NCBI GenBank assembly: GCA_016207515.1
Contig: JACQPN010000020.1
Span: 1-64,000, forward strand
Origin: Euryarchaeota archaeon
GTDB lineage: Archaea > Thermoplasmatota > SW-10-69-26 > JACQPN01
Reading direction: 5' to 3'
Length of the DNA stretch: 64,000 nucleotides
The notes beneath the pieces were generated by a model. It was not told the DNA's origin and searched no databases. It worked only from the letters and a program-made list of their open reading frames with translations. The position numbers and the translations under genes were made by a program. This document shows, in pieces, positions 21,218 through 30,116 of the stretch (the stretch's first letter is position 1; every line of letters starts with the position of its first letter).

Positions 21218-21907
21218 GTGAAGATAGCCGTCCTCTCCGACATACACTCCAACCTCCACGCCCTCAAGGCGGTCATGGAGGATGTCACGGCAATGGACGT
21301 GGACATGATCGTGAGCCTCGGCGACATGGTCGGTTACAACGCCTTCCCGAACGAGGTCCTCGACATCCTTGTCCAATCAGATGTCAAGATGATCCTTGGT
21401 AACCACGACCGGGCGGCCGTGACCGGCGACGTGTTCGGGTTCAACCCCGTCGCGATCGAAGGCGTTCGGTTCAGCACGAAACAGCTACGCGCAGCCCACA
21501 AGGACCTCCTTGATGGTCTGCCCGAGACCCTTTCGCTCGACATCGACGGCACCAAACTGGACCTTTTCCATGGCTCACCGAGGCAACCCCTCATGGAATA
21601 CGTCTACCCGGATGATCTACCGAAGGTCGGGCCGGGTTTCTGGGACCAGACCGGCGCAGACGTGATCCTCCTCGGTCATACGCATTTACCGGCCCAACAC
21701 GGCGCCGGAAACAAGTTCATTGGAAACCCTGGAAGCGTCGGCCAGCCACGCGACAGCGATCCGCGCTCGTCCTACGCGATCCTCGACCCGAAGAAACGTC
21801 GCCTCCAGTTCAAGCGTGTCGCCTACGACATAGAGGCCGCCGCCGAAGCGAACCTCGACGCAGGCCTTCCAGAATTCTTGGCGTCCAGGCTCATCGCGGG
21901 GAAATAA
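21218..21907 (+). CDS. Metallophosphoesterase (YfcE/MJ0936-like phosphodiesterase)
   Basis: 229-residue calcineurin-like phosphoesterase with the complete dimetal set: SDIHSN, VSLGDMVGY, LGNHDRA and LGHTHLP, then GNPGSVGQPRD. This arrangement is typical of small archaeal and bacterial phosphodiesterases that hydrolyse model phosphodiesters and cyclic nucleotides; the natural substrate is unknown. Start GTG at 21218, directly before the family-typical KIAVLSDIH, with a TATA-like box centred about 25 bases upstream. Confidence 0.9.
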   Translation: MKIAVLSDIHSNLHALKAVMEDVTAMDVDMIVSLGDMVGYNAFPNEVLDILVQSDVKMILGNHDRAAVTGDVFGFNPVAIEGVRFSTKQLRAAHKDLLDGLPETLSLDIDGTKLDLFHGSPRQPLMEYVYPDDLPKVGPGFWDQTGADVILLGHTHLPAQHGAGNKFIGNPGSVGQPRDSDPRSSYAILDPKKRRLQFKRVAYDIEAAAEANLDAGLPEFLASRLIAGK

Positions 21908-21939
21908 CGAACGCCGTCTCCCCTTCGGTGACTCCCTTC

Positions 21940-22049
21940 GGTGACTCCCTTCGGTCGTCACCTCGTAGAGACTCCGTAACTTCGTCTCTACTTTGTGGAT
22001 TTCGCTCCGCTCAATCCACTCGTTGATCCCAAGTAGCTTCGCTACTTGG
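21940..22049. repeat. Run of four short hairpins between convergent genes
   Basis: Four inverted repeats follow each other: GGTGAC/GTCACC (21940-21962), GTAGAGAC/GTCTCTAC (21965-21991), GTGGATT/AATCCAC (21995-22019) and CCAAGTAGC/GCTACTTGG with a TTC loop (22029-22049). The last includes the stop codon of the PRC-barrel gene. A short direct repeat (GACTCCCTTCGGT, two copies) leads in at 21930-21955. They may end both convergent transcripts, though archaeal termination usually needs U-tracts, which are absent. Confidence 0.6.
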
Positions 22050-22281
22050 TCTCAATCACAATGACGTCCTTGATGGACTTGACCGCTTCGAACGGGAACA
22101 GGATGTAGCCCTTCGGATCCCTCTTGAAAAGCCGGGGGTCGACGTCTTCAGACGGTTCCACAAGCACTTGCGAGAGGTCGCCGCTCTCGGTGTTCACGAC
22201 CACGTTCCTCAGCCGGCCGAGCATCAATCCCTCGTCCGACATGACAGTCTTACCACGGATATCCGAAGCGAGAATCTTCAT
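22042..22281 (-). CDS. PRC-barrel domain protein
   Basis: 79 residues forming a single PRC-barrel: KILASDIRGKTVMSDEGLML followed by GRLRNVVVNTESGDLSQVLVEP and a C-terminal FPFEAVKSIKDVIVIE strand. Such small archaeal proteins are RNA- or protein-binding modules related to RimM and photosynthetic H-subunit tails; the specific partner is unknown. The ATG at 22281 is preferred to a longer open frame because KILASDI begins the domain and a TATA-like GTTTAAATAATA lies about 35 bases upstream (22314-22325). Confidence 0.8.
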   Translation of the reverse strand: MKILASDIRGKTVMSDEGLMLGRLRNVVVNTESGDLSQVLVEPSEDVDPRLFKRDPKGYILFPFEAVKSIKDVIVIETK

Positions 22282-22313
22282 TAGTGCATCCTCGCGCAAA
22301 AAATGGCGCCCGG

Positions 22314-22325
22314 TATTATTTAAAC
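22314..22325 (-). promoter_or_regulatory. TATA-like box for the PRC-barrel gene
   Basis: GTTTAAATAATA on the minus strand, an isolated A+T-rich stretch in G+C-rich surroundings. TTTAAA is symmetrical, so it could also serve the plus-strand frame beginning at 22388. Confidence 0.45.
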
Positions 22326-22387
22326 TACCCGATTCTGTTGCGCGCGGCGACGCACGGTTCAACGAGGCGGGCCGGAACCGGTAGGAC

Positions 22388-22753
22388 GTGCTCGGCCGCT
22401 GCCGCGACATCGAGGCCGCGTTTCCAGGCGCCAAGACGATGGTGCTTCAACGGAAACTCGGGTATGGGAGCACGGGGCACGCGGAGTTCACGGTGCGCAT
22501 CCGAAACGCAGCCGATACTGACCTCGTCGCGGCGATCGTAAATTCCTTCCCGGGGGCGGCATCCGTGGCGAACAACCTCGTCATCGACCCGCGACGCCGC
22601 GCACCGAATGGCGGTCCCGAATCCGGGCTTGGATTCCCAACCAATTCAGGCCCCACCTCAATCCGCGAGTCGACCGCGTGGTCGCGTGCTCATTCCCCGA
22701 CGTGCGGTATCGGCCTGAGGTCCACCGTGAGCTTCGGGTCGACGACGATGTAA
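22388..22753 (+). CDS. Hypothetical protein, uncertain
   Basis: A 121-residue frame whose first 70 residues look protein-like (IEAAFPGAKTMVLQRKLG, FTVRIRNAADTDLVAAIVNS) with G/C-rich third codon positions, while the last 50 are low in structure and the final 64 bases overlap the end of the amidotransferase gene on the other strand. The start is GTG two codons after an in-frame stop. It may be a short gene whose 3' end has been altered. No family recognised. Confidence 0.4.
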   Translation: MLGRCRDIEAAFPGAKTMVLQRKLGYGSTGHAEFTVRIRNAADTDLVAAIVNSFPGAASVANNLVIDPRRRAPNGGPESGLGFPTNSGPTSIRESTAWSRAHSPTCGIGLRSTVSFGSTTM

Positions 22754-23499
22754 TGCTTGTTCGGGACCTCCCTCCATTGAAGGCCCCAGAGGGGTTCCTG
22801 TCCGAGGATGATTGCGTCGCCATCGCGGGCCGCGTGGATCGTGTAGTAGTCCTCATTCTCCTTGCCAAGGTCCGGGTTCGCCATCCTGAACCCGTAGAGT
22901 TTTCTCCCGTTGGTCAGGAGGAACGTGATCGAAGTGTACTTGTAACGACGCGTGACCTCGGCCAACAAGGACCCTGCGGCCTCCGCCGGCTCGGCTCCTT
23001 TCCTTATGTCGTTGGCCAGGAACTTGAAGAACCGCTCGCTGTCGGTGGTCCCCTTGGGTTCAATGGGGGGCCGTCCGTGGAAGTTGTCGATGGTCCCGTT
23101 GTGGCAGAACATCCAATCGCCTTCGAAGAAGGGGTGCGTGTTCTCCACCGATTTGTTCCCCACACTGCATTTTCGCACGTGGGCTAGGGCGATCCGCGAC
23201 GTCGAGGCGGCGGCCTTCTTGACCGCCGCATCGTAGTGGACCGTGTCCATGGCAGCGCTATTCGCGAAGCGGCCCGCGTACTCGGGCTCGTTGAGGCCGT
23301 TGTAGAAGCCGATGCCCCACCCGTCGTGGTGGCCGGGTGCTTTGTCGTCTCCGCTCGTGGAACCTTCGGTTCCCCGGCGCCTAGAGTCCGCTTCGCGATC
23401 CCCTGCGGCCACCTTCCCGTCGCTGGCCAGGAGTTTGAACCTCTCGAGCATCTCTGGCTTGATCGTCGAGCGCGTGTAGACGCCCATCATGCGGCACAT
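22690..23499 (-). CDS. Class II glutamine amidotransferase-like protein
   Basis: 269-residue Ntn-fold glutaminase of the YafJ/GATase_4 type. The nucleophile is Cys2 (MCRMMGVYT), exposed after removal of Met1. Other family features are HHDGWGIGFY, AHVRKCSVGNKSVENTHPF and the oxyanion-region WMFCHNGTIDNF. There is no synthase domain, so it either works with an unlinked partner or hydrolyses a glutamine-like substrate. A polar 25-residue segment (AAGDREADSRRRGTEGSTSG) interrupts the N-terminal part. Confidence 0.85.
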   Translation of the reverse strand: MCRMMGVYTRSTIKPEMLERFKLLASDGKVAAGDREADSRRRGTEGSTSGDDKAPGHHDGWGIGFYNGLNEPEYAGRFANSAAMDTVHYDAAVKKAAASTSRIALAHVRKCSVGNKSVENTHPFFEGDWMFCHNGTIDNFHGRPPIEPKGTTDSERFFKFLANDIRKGAEPAEAAGSLLAEVTRRYKYTSITFLLTNGRKLYGFRMANPDLGKENEDYYTIHAARDGDAIILGQEPLWGLQWREVPNKHYIVVDPKLTVDLRPIPHVGE

Positions 23500-23583
23500 G
23501 GCGAAGTCATCACCATCGTCCGCCCATATCCCTTTTGCCGCGCCGCCGAATCGTTCATATCTCCCTATGGTAGGTAGGGGGCG

Positions 23584-24036
23584 GTGTCTCGGGCCCCATT
23601 CGTACTTCTTGCCATGTCGCTTGTCGGCGGCTGCACGACCGCGGGGCCGCCGGGTGTAGCCGGCTTGTGCGTGGACACGTTCGACGACATCGTCACGAAC
23701 ATCGTCGACGGCGATACCCTTGACGTGGCCGAGTGCGGACGAATCCGTCTTGCGCTCGTCGATACACCCGAACGGGGGCAGGAAGGGTACGAGAACGCCA
23801 CCGACTTCACACGTGCGGTTTGCCCGGTCGGCGCCAACGCCACGGTTGATATCGACTCAGGCCAGCCCATGGACACGACGGGGACGAGGCGAGTGGCCGT
23901 GGTGTTCTGCGGCGGGGATAATCTGAATGCCGAACTATTGGTCGCGGGGCACGCCGTCATTCTGGTGCAATTCTGCGACGAGAGCGAGTTTACGGACGAG
24001 GAGTGGGCGCGCGAACAATGCGCGCGGCCTGATTGA
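23584..24036 (+). CDS. Staphylococcal-nuclease-like lipoprotein
   Basis: 150 residues. Lipobox LVGGC (C17) followed by a thermonuclease (SNase) fold: VDGDTLDVAECGRIRLALVD resembles the calcium and substrate-binding strand pair with the family Arg, and LNAELLVAGHAVILVQF corresponds to the later helix and strand. The acidic and basic catalytic residues are only partly recognisable (TPERG takes the place of the usual DTPE/R set), so activity is likely but unproven. Start GTG at 23584. A surface nuclease could recover nucleotides from environmental DNA (inference). Confidence 0.75.
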   Translation: MSRAPFVLLAMSLVGGCTTAGPPGVAGLCVDTFDDIVTNIVDGDTLDVAECGRIRLALVDTPERGQEGYENATDFTRAVCPVGANATVDIDSGQPMDTTGTRRVAVVFCGGDNLNAELLVAGHAVILVQFCDESEFTDEEWAREQCARPD

Positions 24037-24067
24037 GGCCCGCGAAGCGATCTCTCTTGCCAAGCGA

Positions 24068-26281
24068 CTACTGCGCCTCTATCCCCGCCGTGTAATCCTT
24101 CCGCTTGACCTTCACGAGGCCGCCTTCGAGCTGTTCTGCGATCCTGTTGTAGTACTGGATCGTCGCTTCATCGACGCTCGGTCGGATGAGGCTCAAGGCC
24201 TTCTCGAAGTGCCGCGTCTCGACGATGGTCGCGTTGATGTCCTCGCGTAGCGCGAGTACCCCTGCTTCCCTGCACAGCGAAGCGATGTCCGCTCCGACGT
24301 AGCCTTTGCACTTGTCGGCGAGTGGTTCGAGTTCCACGTTCTTCAGGGGCATCTTGGCCGTGTGGATCTTCAGGATCTGCAGGCGCGACGCCTTGTCCGG
24401 GGCCGGGGCCTGGAGCAACCTGTCGAAGCGGCCGGCGCGTAGGAGTGCGTTGTCGATGATGTCGGGGCGGTTCGTCGCGGCGAGGATGATGACGCCATCG
24501 AGACTCGCTAGCCCGTCGACGGACGTGAGGAGTTGGTTCACGATGCGTTCGGTGACGTGGCTGTCGCCCATGCCGCCGCCGCGCCGGGGCGCGATCGCGT
24601 CCAACTCGTCGAGGAAGACGATGGAAGGGGCGGCTTGCTTTGCCTTCTTGAATATCTCGCGGATCGCCTTCTCCGATTCGCCGACCCACTTGGACAGGAT
24701 CTCCGGACCCTTGATTGAGATGAAGTTGGCCTTGCTCTCCGTGGCGACAGCCTTGGCGAGGAGCGTCTTTCCCGTTCCCGGGGGGCCGTAGAGGAGGATG
24801 CCACGCGGCGGTTTGATGCCGAGGCGCTTGAACGCCTCGGGATTGGTGAGCGGCCACTCGACCGCTTCCTTGAGTTCCTGTTTGAGGTCTTGGAGCCCGC
24901 CCACCTCGTCCCACGACACGTGCGGAATCTCGATCATCACTTCGCGTAGCGCCGAAGGTTCGATCTCACGGATCGCTTGCGTGAAATCGTCCATCGTGAC
25001 GATCATCTTCTCCAACGTCTCCGCCGGAATCGGCTTGTCGAGGTCTATCTCCGGCAGGTAGCGCCGGAGTGCCCGCATCGCGGCCTCTTTGCCAAGCGCC
25101 GCGAGGTCTGCGCCGACGAACCCTTGTGAATTGTCGCAGAGGACCTCGATGTCGAAATCGTCAGAGAGCGGCATCGAGCGTGAGTGGATCTGGAGGATCT
25201 CTTTCCGGCCTTCCCGGTCGGGCACACCGATCTCGATCTCCCGGTCGAACCGGCCCGGCCGCCTTAGCGCCGGGTCGACCGCGTCGACGCGGTTCGTTGC
25301 GCCGATGACGATGACCTTGCCCCGCGACTTAAGACCGTCCATGAGGGTCAAGAGCTGGGCGACGACGCGCCTCTCCACCTCGCCTTGGGTCTCGTCGCGC
25401 TTCGAGGCGATCGAGTCGATCTCGTCAATGAAGACGATTGAAGGGGCGTTCTGTTCCGCCTCCTCGAAGATCTCCCGGAGCCGCGCCTCGGATTCACCGT
25501 AGAACTTGGACATTATCTCGGGGCCTTGGATGGAATAGAAACTCGCTCCCGATTCGTTGGCGACCGCCTTCGCGATCAAGGTCTTGCCAGTGCCCGGCGG
25601 GCCGTGAAGAAGAACGCCCTTCGGCGGGTCGATGCCGAGCCGGTCGAATAACTCGGGGTGCTTCAACGGGAGTTCGATCGTCTCGCGGACCTTCGTGAGT
25701 TCCCCACGAAGTCCCCCGACGTCCTCGTAGCTGACCTTCGGTGCGTGGAGTTCCGCGGTCGTCACCGACTCTTCGCGGATGTGGACCTCCGTCTGCTCCG
25801 TGATCTGTACAATGCCGCCCGGGTTCGTGTCGACGACGACGAATGGAAGCGCACGTCCGATGAGAGCGATCCCCGGGACGATGACGGTGTCACCCTTCGT
25901 GACGGGGCGCTTGAAGAGACCCCGCTTGACGACCCCTTCGATGCCGCTACCAAACTGTAGTTTCTGACGGTCTTCGATGACGGGCGCGAGCGTTATCCTC
26001 GCAGCGGCCTGGCCATCGACCTTGCGAATCCTCACCTTGTCGCCGATCGAGACGCCTGCGTTGTCGCGGATGAGTCCGTCCATGCGGATGATGCCCTTGC
26101 CCTCGTCGTCCGGGTGAGCCCTCCAGACGATCGCGGCCGTCGTCTTCTTGGAATGGATCTCCACGAGGTCGCCGACCGTGAGGTTGAGGTCAAGACGTGT
26201 GGCGGCGTCCACCCGGACCCTGCCCTTCGCTACGTCTTCCTGGACCGCTTCGGCGACTTTGAGCGTGACTTCTTTCACCAT
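24068..26281 (-). CDS. cdc48: Cdc48/VAT AAA+ unfoldase
   Basis: 737-residue homologue of p97/VAT. The N domain (1-180, double-psi barrel plus a second subdomain) leads to D1 with Walker A GPPGTGKT (227-234) and Walker [11 protein letters not shown], and D2 with a second GPPGTGKT and [10 protein letters not shown]. Both rings carry the arginine finger region ([13 protein letters not shown]). It unfolds proteins for the proteasome. The C-terminus lacks an obvious aromatic HbYX tail. An operator-like palindrome lies at 26374-26390 upstream. Confidence 0.97.
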   Translation of the reverse strand: MVKEVTLKVAEAVQEDVAKGRVRVDAATRLDLNLTVGDLVEIHSKKTTAAIVWRAHPDDEGKGIIRMDGLIRDNAGVSIGDKVRIRKVDGQAAARITLAPVIEDRQKLQFGSGIEGVVKRGLFKRPVTKGDTVIVPGIALIGRALPFVVVDTNPGGIVQITEQTEVHIREESVTTAELHAPKVSYEDVGGLRGELTKVRETIELPLKHPELFDRLGIDPPKGVLLHGPPGTGKTLIAKAVANESGASFYSIQGPEIMSKFYGESEARLREIFEEAEQNAPSIVFIDEIDSIASKRDETQGEVERRVVAQLLTLMDGLKSRGKVIVIGATNRVDAVDPALRRPGRFDREIEIGVPDREGRKEILQIHSRSMPLSDDFDIEVLCDNSQGFVGADLAALGKEAAMRALRRYLPEIDLDKPIPAETLEKMIVTMDDFTQAIREIEPSALREVMIEIPHVSWDEVGGLQDLKQELKEAVEWPLTNPEAFKRLGIKPPRGILLYGPPGTGKTLLAKAVATESKANFISIKGPEILSKWVGESEKAIREIFKKAKQAAPSIVFLDELDAIAPRRGGGMGDSHVTERIVNQLLTSVDGLASLDGVIILAATNRPDIIDNALLRAGRFDRLLQAPAPDKASRLQILKIHTAKMPLKNVELEPLADKCKGYVGADIASLCREAGVLALREDINATIVETRHFEKALSLIRPSVDEATIQYYNRIAEQLEGGLVKVKRKDYTAGIEAQ

Positions 26282-26373
26282 TGGTCTGAATCACCGCACG
26301 ACGCCACGGCCGCTCCGGAGGAATCCCGATCCACCCCGCCTTGGGCCGCGTGCATCTCTTATCTACTCTAAAC

Positions 26374-26390
26374 AAGGAGGCAGCCTCCTT
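26374..26390 (-). promoter_or_regulatory. Palindrome in the cdc48 upstream region
   Basis: Perfect inverted repeat AAGGAGGC-A-GCCTCCTT. On the minus strand it directly follows a CCTTAAAGG box (about 26389-26397) that could be the TATA element, about 110 bases before cdc48. Suggests a regulator site; which protein binds is unknown. Confidence 0.4.
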
Positions 26391-26530
26391 TAAGGTTTCT
26401 GGAACAGGGACGCTTGTTTTGATGGAGTGGGAAGGCACAAGGTGCAGGCGCGCCAAAGTGCGGATGTGGTTACGAAGGGGATAGCGCGTCACCAATTGCG
26501 AGAACCAGGCAGTGAACATCGAAGTCGCGG

Positions 26531-28720
26531 TCATTGCTTACTGGAATCGGTCCGGAACCACTCGTCTACAAGCCGCTTCGCCTGTTCCTTCTGCGCAGCC
26601 GTGAGCCCTTCCTCCCGTTCTATCGCGGCGATTGCGTTCGCCCGTTCCATCGGGCTCAATCTGTTATCCTCGATCATTCCCCTGAGCATCACTACGATTC
26701 CATGGGGCAGGAACCGGAACCTGTCGTCGAGCACGTCGAGTCTTGATTGCCGCGAGTGTTCGTCGATGCGCCTCGCGAGTGTCTCCAATTGTATCTCGTC
26801 CAACTTTCCGACCTCGAACATCGCTCGCGCGTGGCGGCGACGTTCCTTCATGGCCGCCTCCGTGCGCGCGGGATCGCGCTTGGCGTGCTCGTAGGCGTGG
26901 TCGATCGCGCGTAGTTCCTGGCGTAGCCTGTTGCGTTTTCGCCGAAGGGCCCAGGCGCCGACTATCGCGCCGCCGCCGGTGATCGCGAGACCTACGGCGA
27001 AGAAGAGGATGTTCTGGTTGGCGGGGTCCCCGACGGTCTGTACTGCCTGTTGGGTGGTGTCGGCAGGGCCTTCAAGATCAACGGATGGGGCCTTTCCCCC
27101 GACGTTGAAGGTCGTGAGATTGCTCGACGTCTGGCCGGCGTCGTTGCGTGCTTGGAAACGTGCTTGATATGGGCCGGCCTTCGCGTAGGCGTGAGAGAGC
27201 AGATCGTCCTTCTGCCAATCCGTCACGGCGCCGTCGCCCCATTCCGCGCGATACTCGCTCGGCGCACCTTGGGCGCCGGCAACGGAGCCTTCGAGGCTGA
27301 CGTTCACGCGCTCGCCCGGCGCGGGATAGGTCGTCGAAACGACCGGGCCGACCTTGATCGACGCCTTGGTCTCCCCGAGAACGTCCAGGGTACCGTCAAA
27401 GCCGGCCACGGCTACCACCCCTCCTCCGACCCCGAAGTCGAAGTGCTGGCCTCCGGCGCGCACGTCGTCGGCGAAGTCATGGCGCCAGACGATCGAACCG
27501 TCGGTGCGGGACAGGGCGTAGATCGCCTCATTGGTCCCGGCGCCGCTCGATTGGGCGCTTCGGGCGAAGAGCAGGTCTTTTGTGATGACGGGCGCGCTGT
27601 TCGCTTGCCATGTCGAATCGCCGCCGACGAGGACGGGGCGCCTCCAGACGACCTCGCCGGTCGAAGCGTTTAGCCTGTAGGCCGTCTGGGATGTGAGACT
27701 GAAGAGGTCTTGCCCGTCCAACGCGAAGCCGCCGCCTCCGTCGCGGAACTTATCTTCAAAGCCCACCGGTCTTCGCCAGAACTCGTTCCCGCTCGCGGGT
27801 GCGATCGCGGTCACGTTCTGATTGACCTTGATATAGACCGTTTCGAGCGTGCCCGTCGGGGGCGGTAACCCGTTGGACGCGGTGTCCACCCATTCCCGCT
27901 CCAAGGCCCCGGAGGAGGCGGATAATTGGAACAGGCTCAACGCGCTTTCCCCGTTGACGGTCGCGTTGAGCGAGAAATAGACGCGCGGCCCGACGACAGA
28001 GACCCGCCCCGGGCCGCCGAACGCTTGTTTCACGGGATCGTTCTTCCACGTCCAGTTCATCGAGCCGTCCCGCGCGTTGAGGCTTACGAGAAACGAGCCG
28101 ACAAACCTCGTTACGTAGCCGCGGCCGTCGCTTCCCGGCACGCCAACGGGGCTCAACGGCACGTTGTCTTGCTGCCGGCAGGGAAAATAGAGCGTCTCGC
28201 CGCGTAGCGCGGGCGGACTGCAAAGAGTCGACATGTTTTGACCGGTCCCCGGGAAGGCCCAGAACCATTGCTCCGCCCCCGACGCTATGTCGTAGGCGTG
28301 GATGCCACTACGCTGCTGGGCCACGTAGACGCGTTTTCCATCTGCGGCGAAGCCCCGCGCCACGTCGTCGAAACGCACGAAAACGTCGACGACGCCCGTC
28401 GCCAGCGAGACGCGGGCCAATCCATTGGTCGTCAGATCGCCACGGATCGGCGTCCCCCATGCGAATCCGGGGTCGGTGCCGTTGAACAAGAGCACGAGGA
28501 CCGAGTCGCCCAAGATGAGAGGCGGTGAAACGAAGGCCCTCGACCCGGGAAGTCTGACGCGCAAGGCCACGTCGTCGGAGCGGGGCGCGGCGTCATCGAC
28601 ACGGCCGGTCTTTGCGGCGTCGGCGCCCGATTGCAGATACGCCGCCTCTATGAGCCCGGTCGAGGTGAGCGTGAGGACGAGGGCCGTGGCCGCTAGCCAG
28701 TGGACGGTTCTTCGACTCAT
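26531..28720 (-). CDS. Membrane-anchored PQQ-like beta-propeller protein with PKD-like domain
   Basis: 729 residues. Signal peptide (about 7-28), then a long PQQ-type propeller with recurrent strand motifs such as GSIVWRHDF, GEVVWRRPV and GAEQWFWAF, a PKD/Ig-like domain (PVVSTTYPAPGERVNVSLEG..YRAEWGDG), a single transmembrane helix (ILFFAVGLAITGGGAIVGAW) and a charged cytosolic tail ending LTAAQKEQAKRLVDEWF, reminiscent of SHOCT-type tails. Topology is outside propeller, inside tail. ATG 28720 has GGAAGGGGAGGG before it and a TATA-like box at 28747-28757. A damaged copy of the last residues occurs at 30117-30251. Confidence 0.78.
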   Translation of the reverse strand: MSRRTVHWLAATALVLTLTSTGLIEAAYLQSGADAAKTGRVDDAAPRSDDVALRVRLPGSRAFVSPPLILGDSVLVLLFNGTDPGFAWGTPIRGDLTTNGLARVSLATGVVDVFVRFDDVARGFAADGKRVYVAQQRSGIHAYDIASGAEQWFWAFPGTGQNMSTLCSPPALRGETLYFPCRQQDNVPLSPVGVPGSDGRGYVTRFVGSFLVSLNARDGSMNWTWKNDPVKQAFGGPGRVSVVGPRVYFSLNATVNGESALSLFQLSASSGALEREWVDTASNGLPPPTGTLETVYIKVNQNVTAIAPASGNEFWRRPVGFEDKFRDGGGGFALDGQDLFSLTSQTAYRLNASTGEVVWRRPVLVGGDSTWQANSAPVITKDLLFARSAQSSGAGTNEAIYALSRTDGSIVWRHDFADDVRAGGQHFDFGVGGGVVAVAGFDGTLDVLGETKASIKVGPVVSTTYPAPGERVNVSLEGSVAGAQGAPSEYRAEWGDGAVTDWQKDDLLSHAYAKAGPYQARFQARNDAGQTSSNLTTFNVGGKAPSVDLEGPADTTQQAVQTVGDPANQNILFFAVGLAITGGGAIVGAWALRRKRNRLRQELRAIDHAYEHAKRDPARTEAAMKERRRHARAMFEVGKLDEIQLETLARRIDEHSRQSRLDVLDDRFRFLPHGIVVMLRGMIEDNRLSPMERANAIAAIEREEGLTAAQKEQAKRLVDEWFRTDSSKQ

Positions 28721-28746
28721 GCCCTCCCCTTCCGATTCGCCTTCTT

Positions 28747-28757
28747 GGATAAATAGG
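28747..28757 (-). promoter_or_regulatory. TATA-like box upstream of the propeller gene
   Basis: CCTATTTATCC on the minus strand, about 30 bases before the ATG at 28720. The rest of the 320-base gap up to 29013 holds no recognisable gene. Confidence 0.45.
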
Positions 28758-29013
28758 ATGGCGTGGCGGCCGTCGCGTCTATCCCTCATGGTCGGCCGTC
28801 ATCCCCGCCTGATTCTCTATTGCGTCGAACGCGGCCTAAGAGTTTGGGCAAGGGATAGAAGAAAGGGCGGCAAGGTGCCAGCAAGTCCCCCATCGACCGT
28901 CCAAGCCGCGTCATACCGTGATGGTTTCGAGGCAAACTCGATCGATCGCCAGGCGTCAATGGGGTCGACACCAAAGCCGCGGTCCCGTTCTTGGGGCCGG
29001 TGATGGAAAACAG

Positions 29014-29043
29014 TTATATAAACGCTCGTTCACTATACTAAAC
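29014..29043 (+). promoter_or_regulatory. Promoter and operator-like palindrome of the MNT/HEPN pair
   Basis: TTATATAAA (29014-29022) is about 26 bases before the ATG at 29044. Directly abutting that ATG is an imperfect palindrome, 29028-29043 (GTTCACTATACTAAAC; 12 of 16 positions symmetrical). The placement over the transcript start suggests autoregulation by the HTH domain of the first gene. Confidence 0.5.
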
Positions 29044-29634
29044 ATGCAACTCGACAACTGGCTGGAAACCGCATTCGGCAGCCCCACTCGGGTCCGCGTG
29101 CTGCGTTATCTCGCGGCCCAGGAGGGGCGTGAACGCACTCTGCGGGAGGTCGCACGCGCTCTCGGCGTGAATCCAAGCACCGCGCGAGTCGCCCTCTTTG
29201 CGCTCCTCGACTTGGGATTGGTCGATGTCCGCCGGCTCGGCCGATCCGACGGCTACTCGCTGCGCCCGGCGACAAGTTCCAATCTGGTCCGACGCCTTTT
29301 CGGGACGGAGGCGGAACTGAGGAAGAAAGTGTTTGAGGTCCTCCGCGCCTCGACGATAAGAGGCGCCTCCGTCGTGGTCTTCGGGAGCGCGGTCCGCAAA
29401 GAACAAGGCCCCGATAGCGACCTTGACATCCTCGTGGTCGCGGCCACCAAGGACAAGGCCTTGGGCGTTTCCCTCGATCTTGACATCGCCATCAACCGGG
29501 TCGGGCCCGTGGCGCCGAGCTTCATCAGCCTCGGGGCCCGCGAACTCCGGGCCAAGTGGACGCTGCCGTGGATCGAGAACGTGCGCAGAGAAGGGATCCT
29601 CGTCGCTGGTCGACCCCTGGAGTCCTGGACCTGA
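29044..29634 (+). CDS. HTH-nucleotidyltransferase (MNT-type antitoxin) fusion
   Basis: 196 residues. Residues 1-80 form a winged helix (TLREVARALGVNPSTARVAL), and 105-150 carry the minimal nucleotidyltransferase signature: GS at 114-115, DLD at 126-128 and a third Asp near 147. In MNT-HEPN systems the MNT protein inactivates the HEPN toxin, in some cases by AMPylation; the added HTH could make it the operon's own repressor. The stop overlaps the next start (TGATG). The ATG at 29044 is chosen from the promoter position; an open frame reaches back to 28918. Confidence 0.8.
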   Translation: MQLDNWLETAFGSPTRVRVLRYLAAQEGRERTLREVARALGVNPSTARVALFALLDLGLVDVRRLGRSDGYSLRPATSSNLVRRLFGTEAELRKKVFEVLRASTIRGASVVVFGSAVRKEQGPDSDLDILVVAATKDKALGVSLDLDIAINRVGPVAPSFISLGARELRAKWTLPWIENVRREGILVAGRPLESWT

Positions 29635-30032
29635 TGCCGCGCCCGGTCGACCGTGCCAGGTGGCCCTTGTCCATCGACAAGGCGGAGGAATTCCTTCGCG
29701 TCGCACGTGCTTGCGAAAAGACAGGCGACTGGAACGCCGGCGCGAGCGCATCCGTGCATGCGGCCATCATGGCATGTGATGCGTTGACCGTGTCGGCCCT
29801 CGGAGTACGGAATTCGGGCGACCACAAGGGCCTCGCACCCCTCGTGGCAAAGGCATTGGCCAAGAGCCCCGCAGACGCAGCCGACGTCCGGAAACGGATC
29901 TTGAGGCTTCTCGACACCAAGCGCCTCGCAGAATACGATGACCGGCCCGTTTCCGCCGCCGAGGCGACGGCGTGTCGGAAGGATGCGGAAAGGATCAGGG
30001 ATATCGCGAAGGCGCACGCCGGCGCGGATTGA
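29634..30032 (+). CDS. HEPN domain protein (putative RNase toxin)
   Basis: 132-residue helical protein starting in the TGATG overlap with the MNT gene. It carries the HEPN catalytic-type motif R-x4-H (R59-NSGD-H64) after a helix with the family-typical SASVHAAIMACDA segment. HEPN proteins of this class are ribonucleases that cut RNA when freed from their MNT partner. The order HTH-MNT then HEPN and the coupled translation support a type VII-like toxin-antitoxin or defence pair. Confidence 0.8.
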   Translation: MPRPVDRARWPLSIDKAEEFLRVARACEKTGDWNAGASASVHAAIMACDALTVSALGVRNSGDHKGLAPLVAKALAKSPADAADVRKRILRLLDTKRLAEYDDRPVSAAEATACRKDAERIRDIAKAHAGAD

Positions 30033-30116
30033 CGCCCGGCATCGGCCAGATTCAACGACCTCCCCTTCGAAATAGTGTCCTCCCTCTTGGGATCGCCCCC
30101 GGGCGTAAGCCGATGC

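Noticed and set aside
21901-22049. CRISPR-like array
   Set aside because: The arms of the hairpins differ and there is no constant repeat with unique spacers.
28918-29043. Longer start for the HTH-MNT protein
   Set aside because: The extra residues would cover the TATA box and the palindrome, and they show no conserved pattern.
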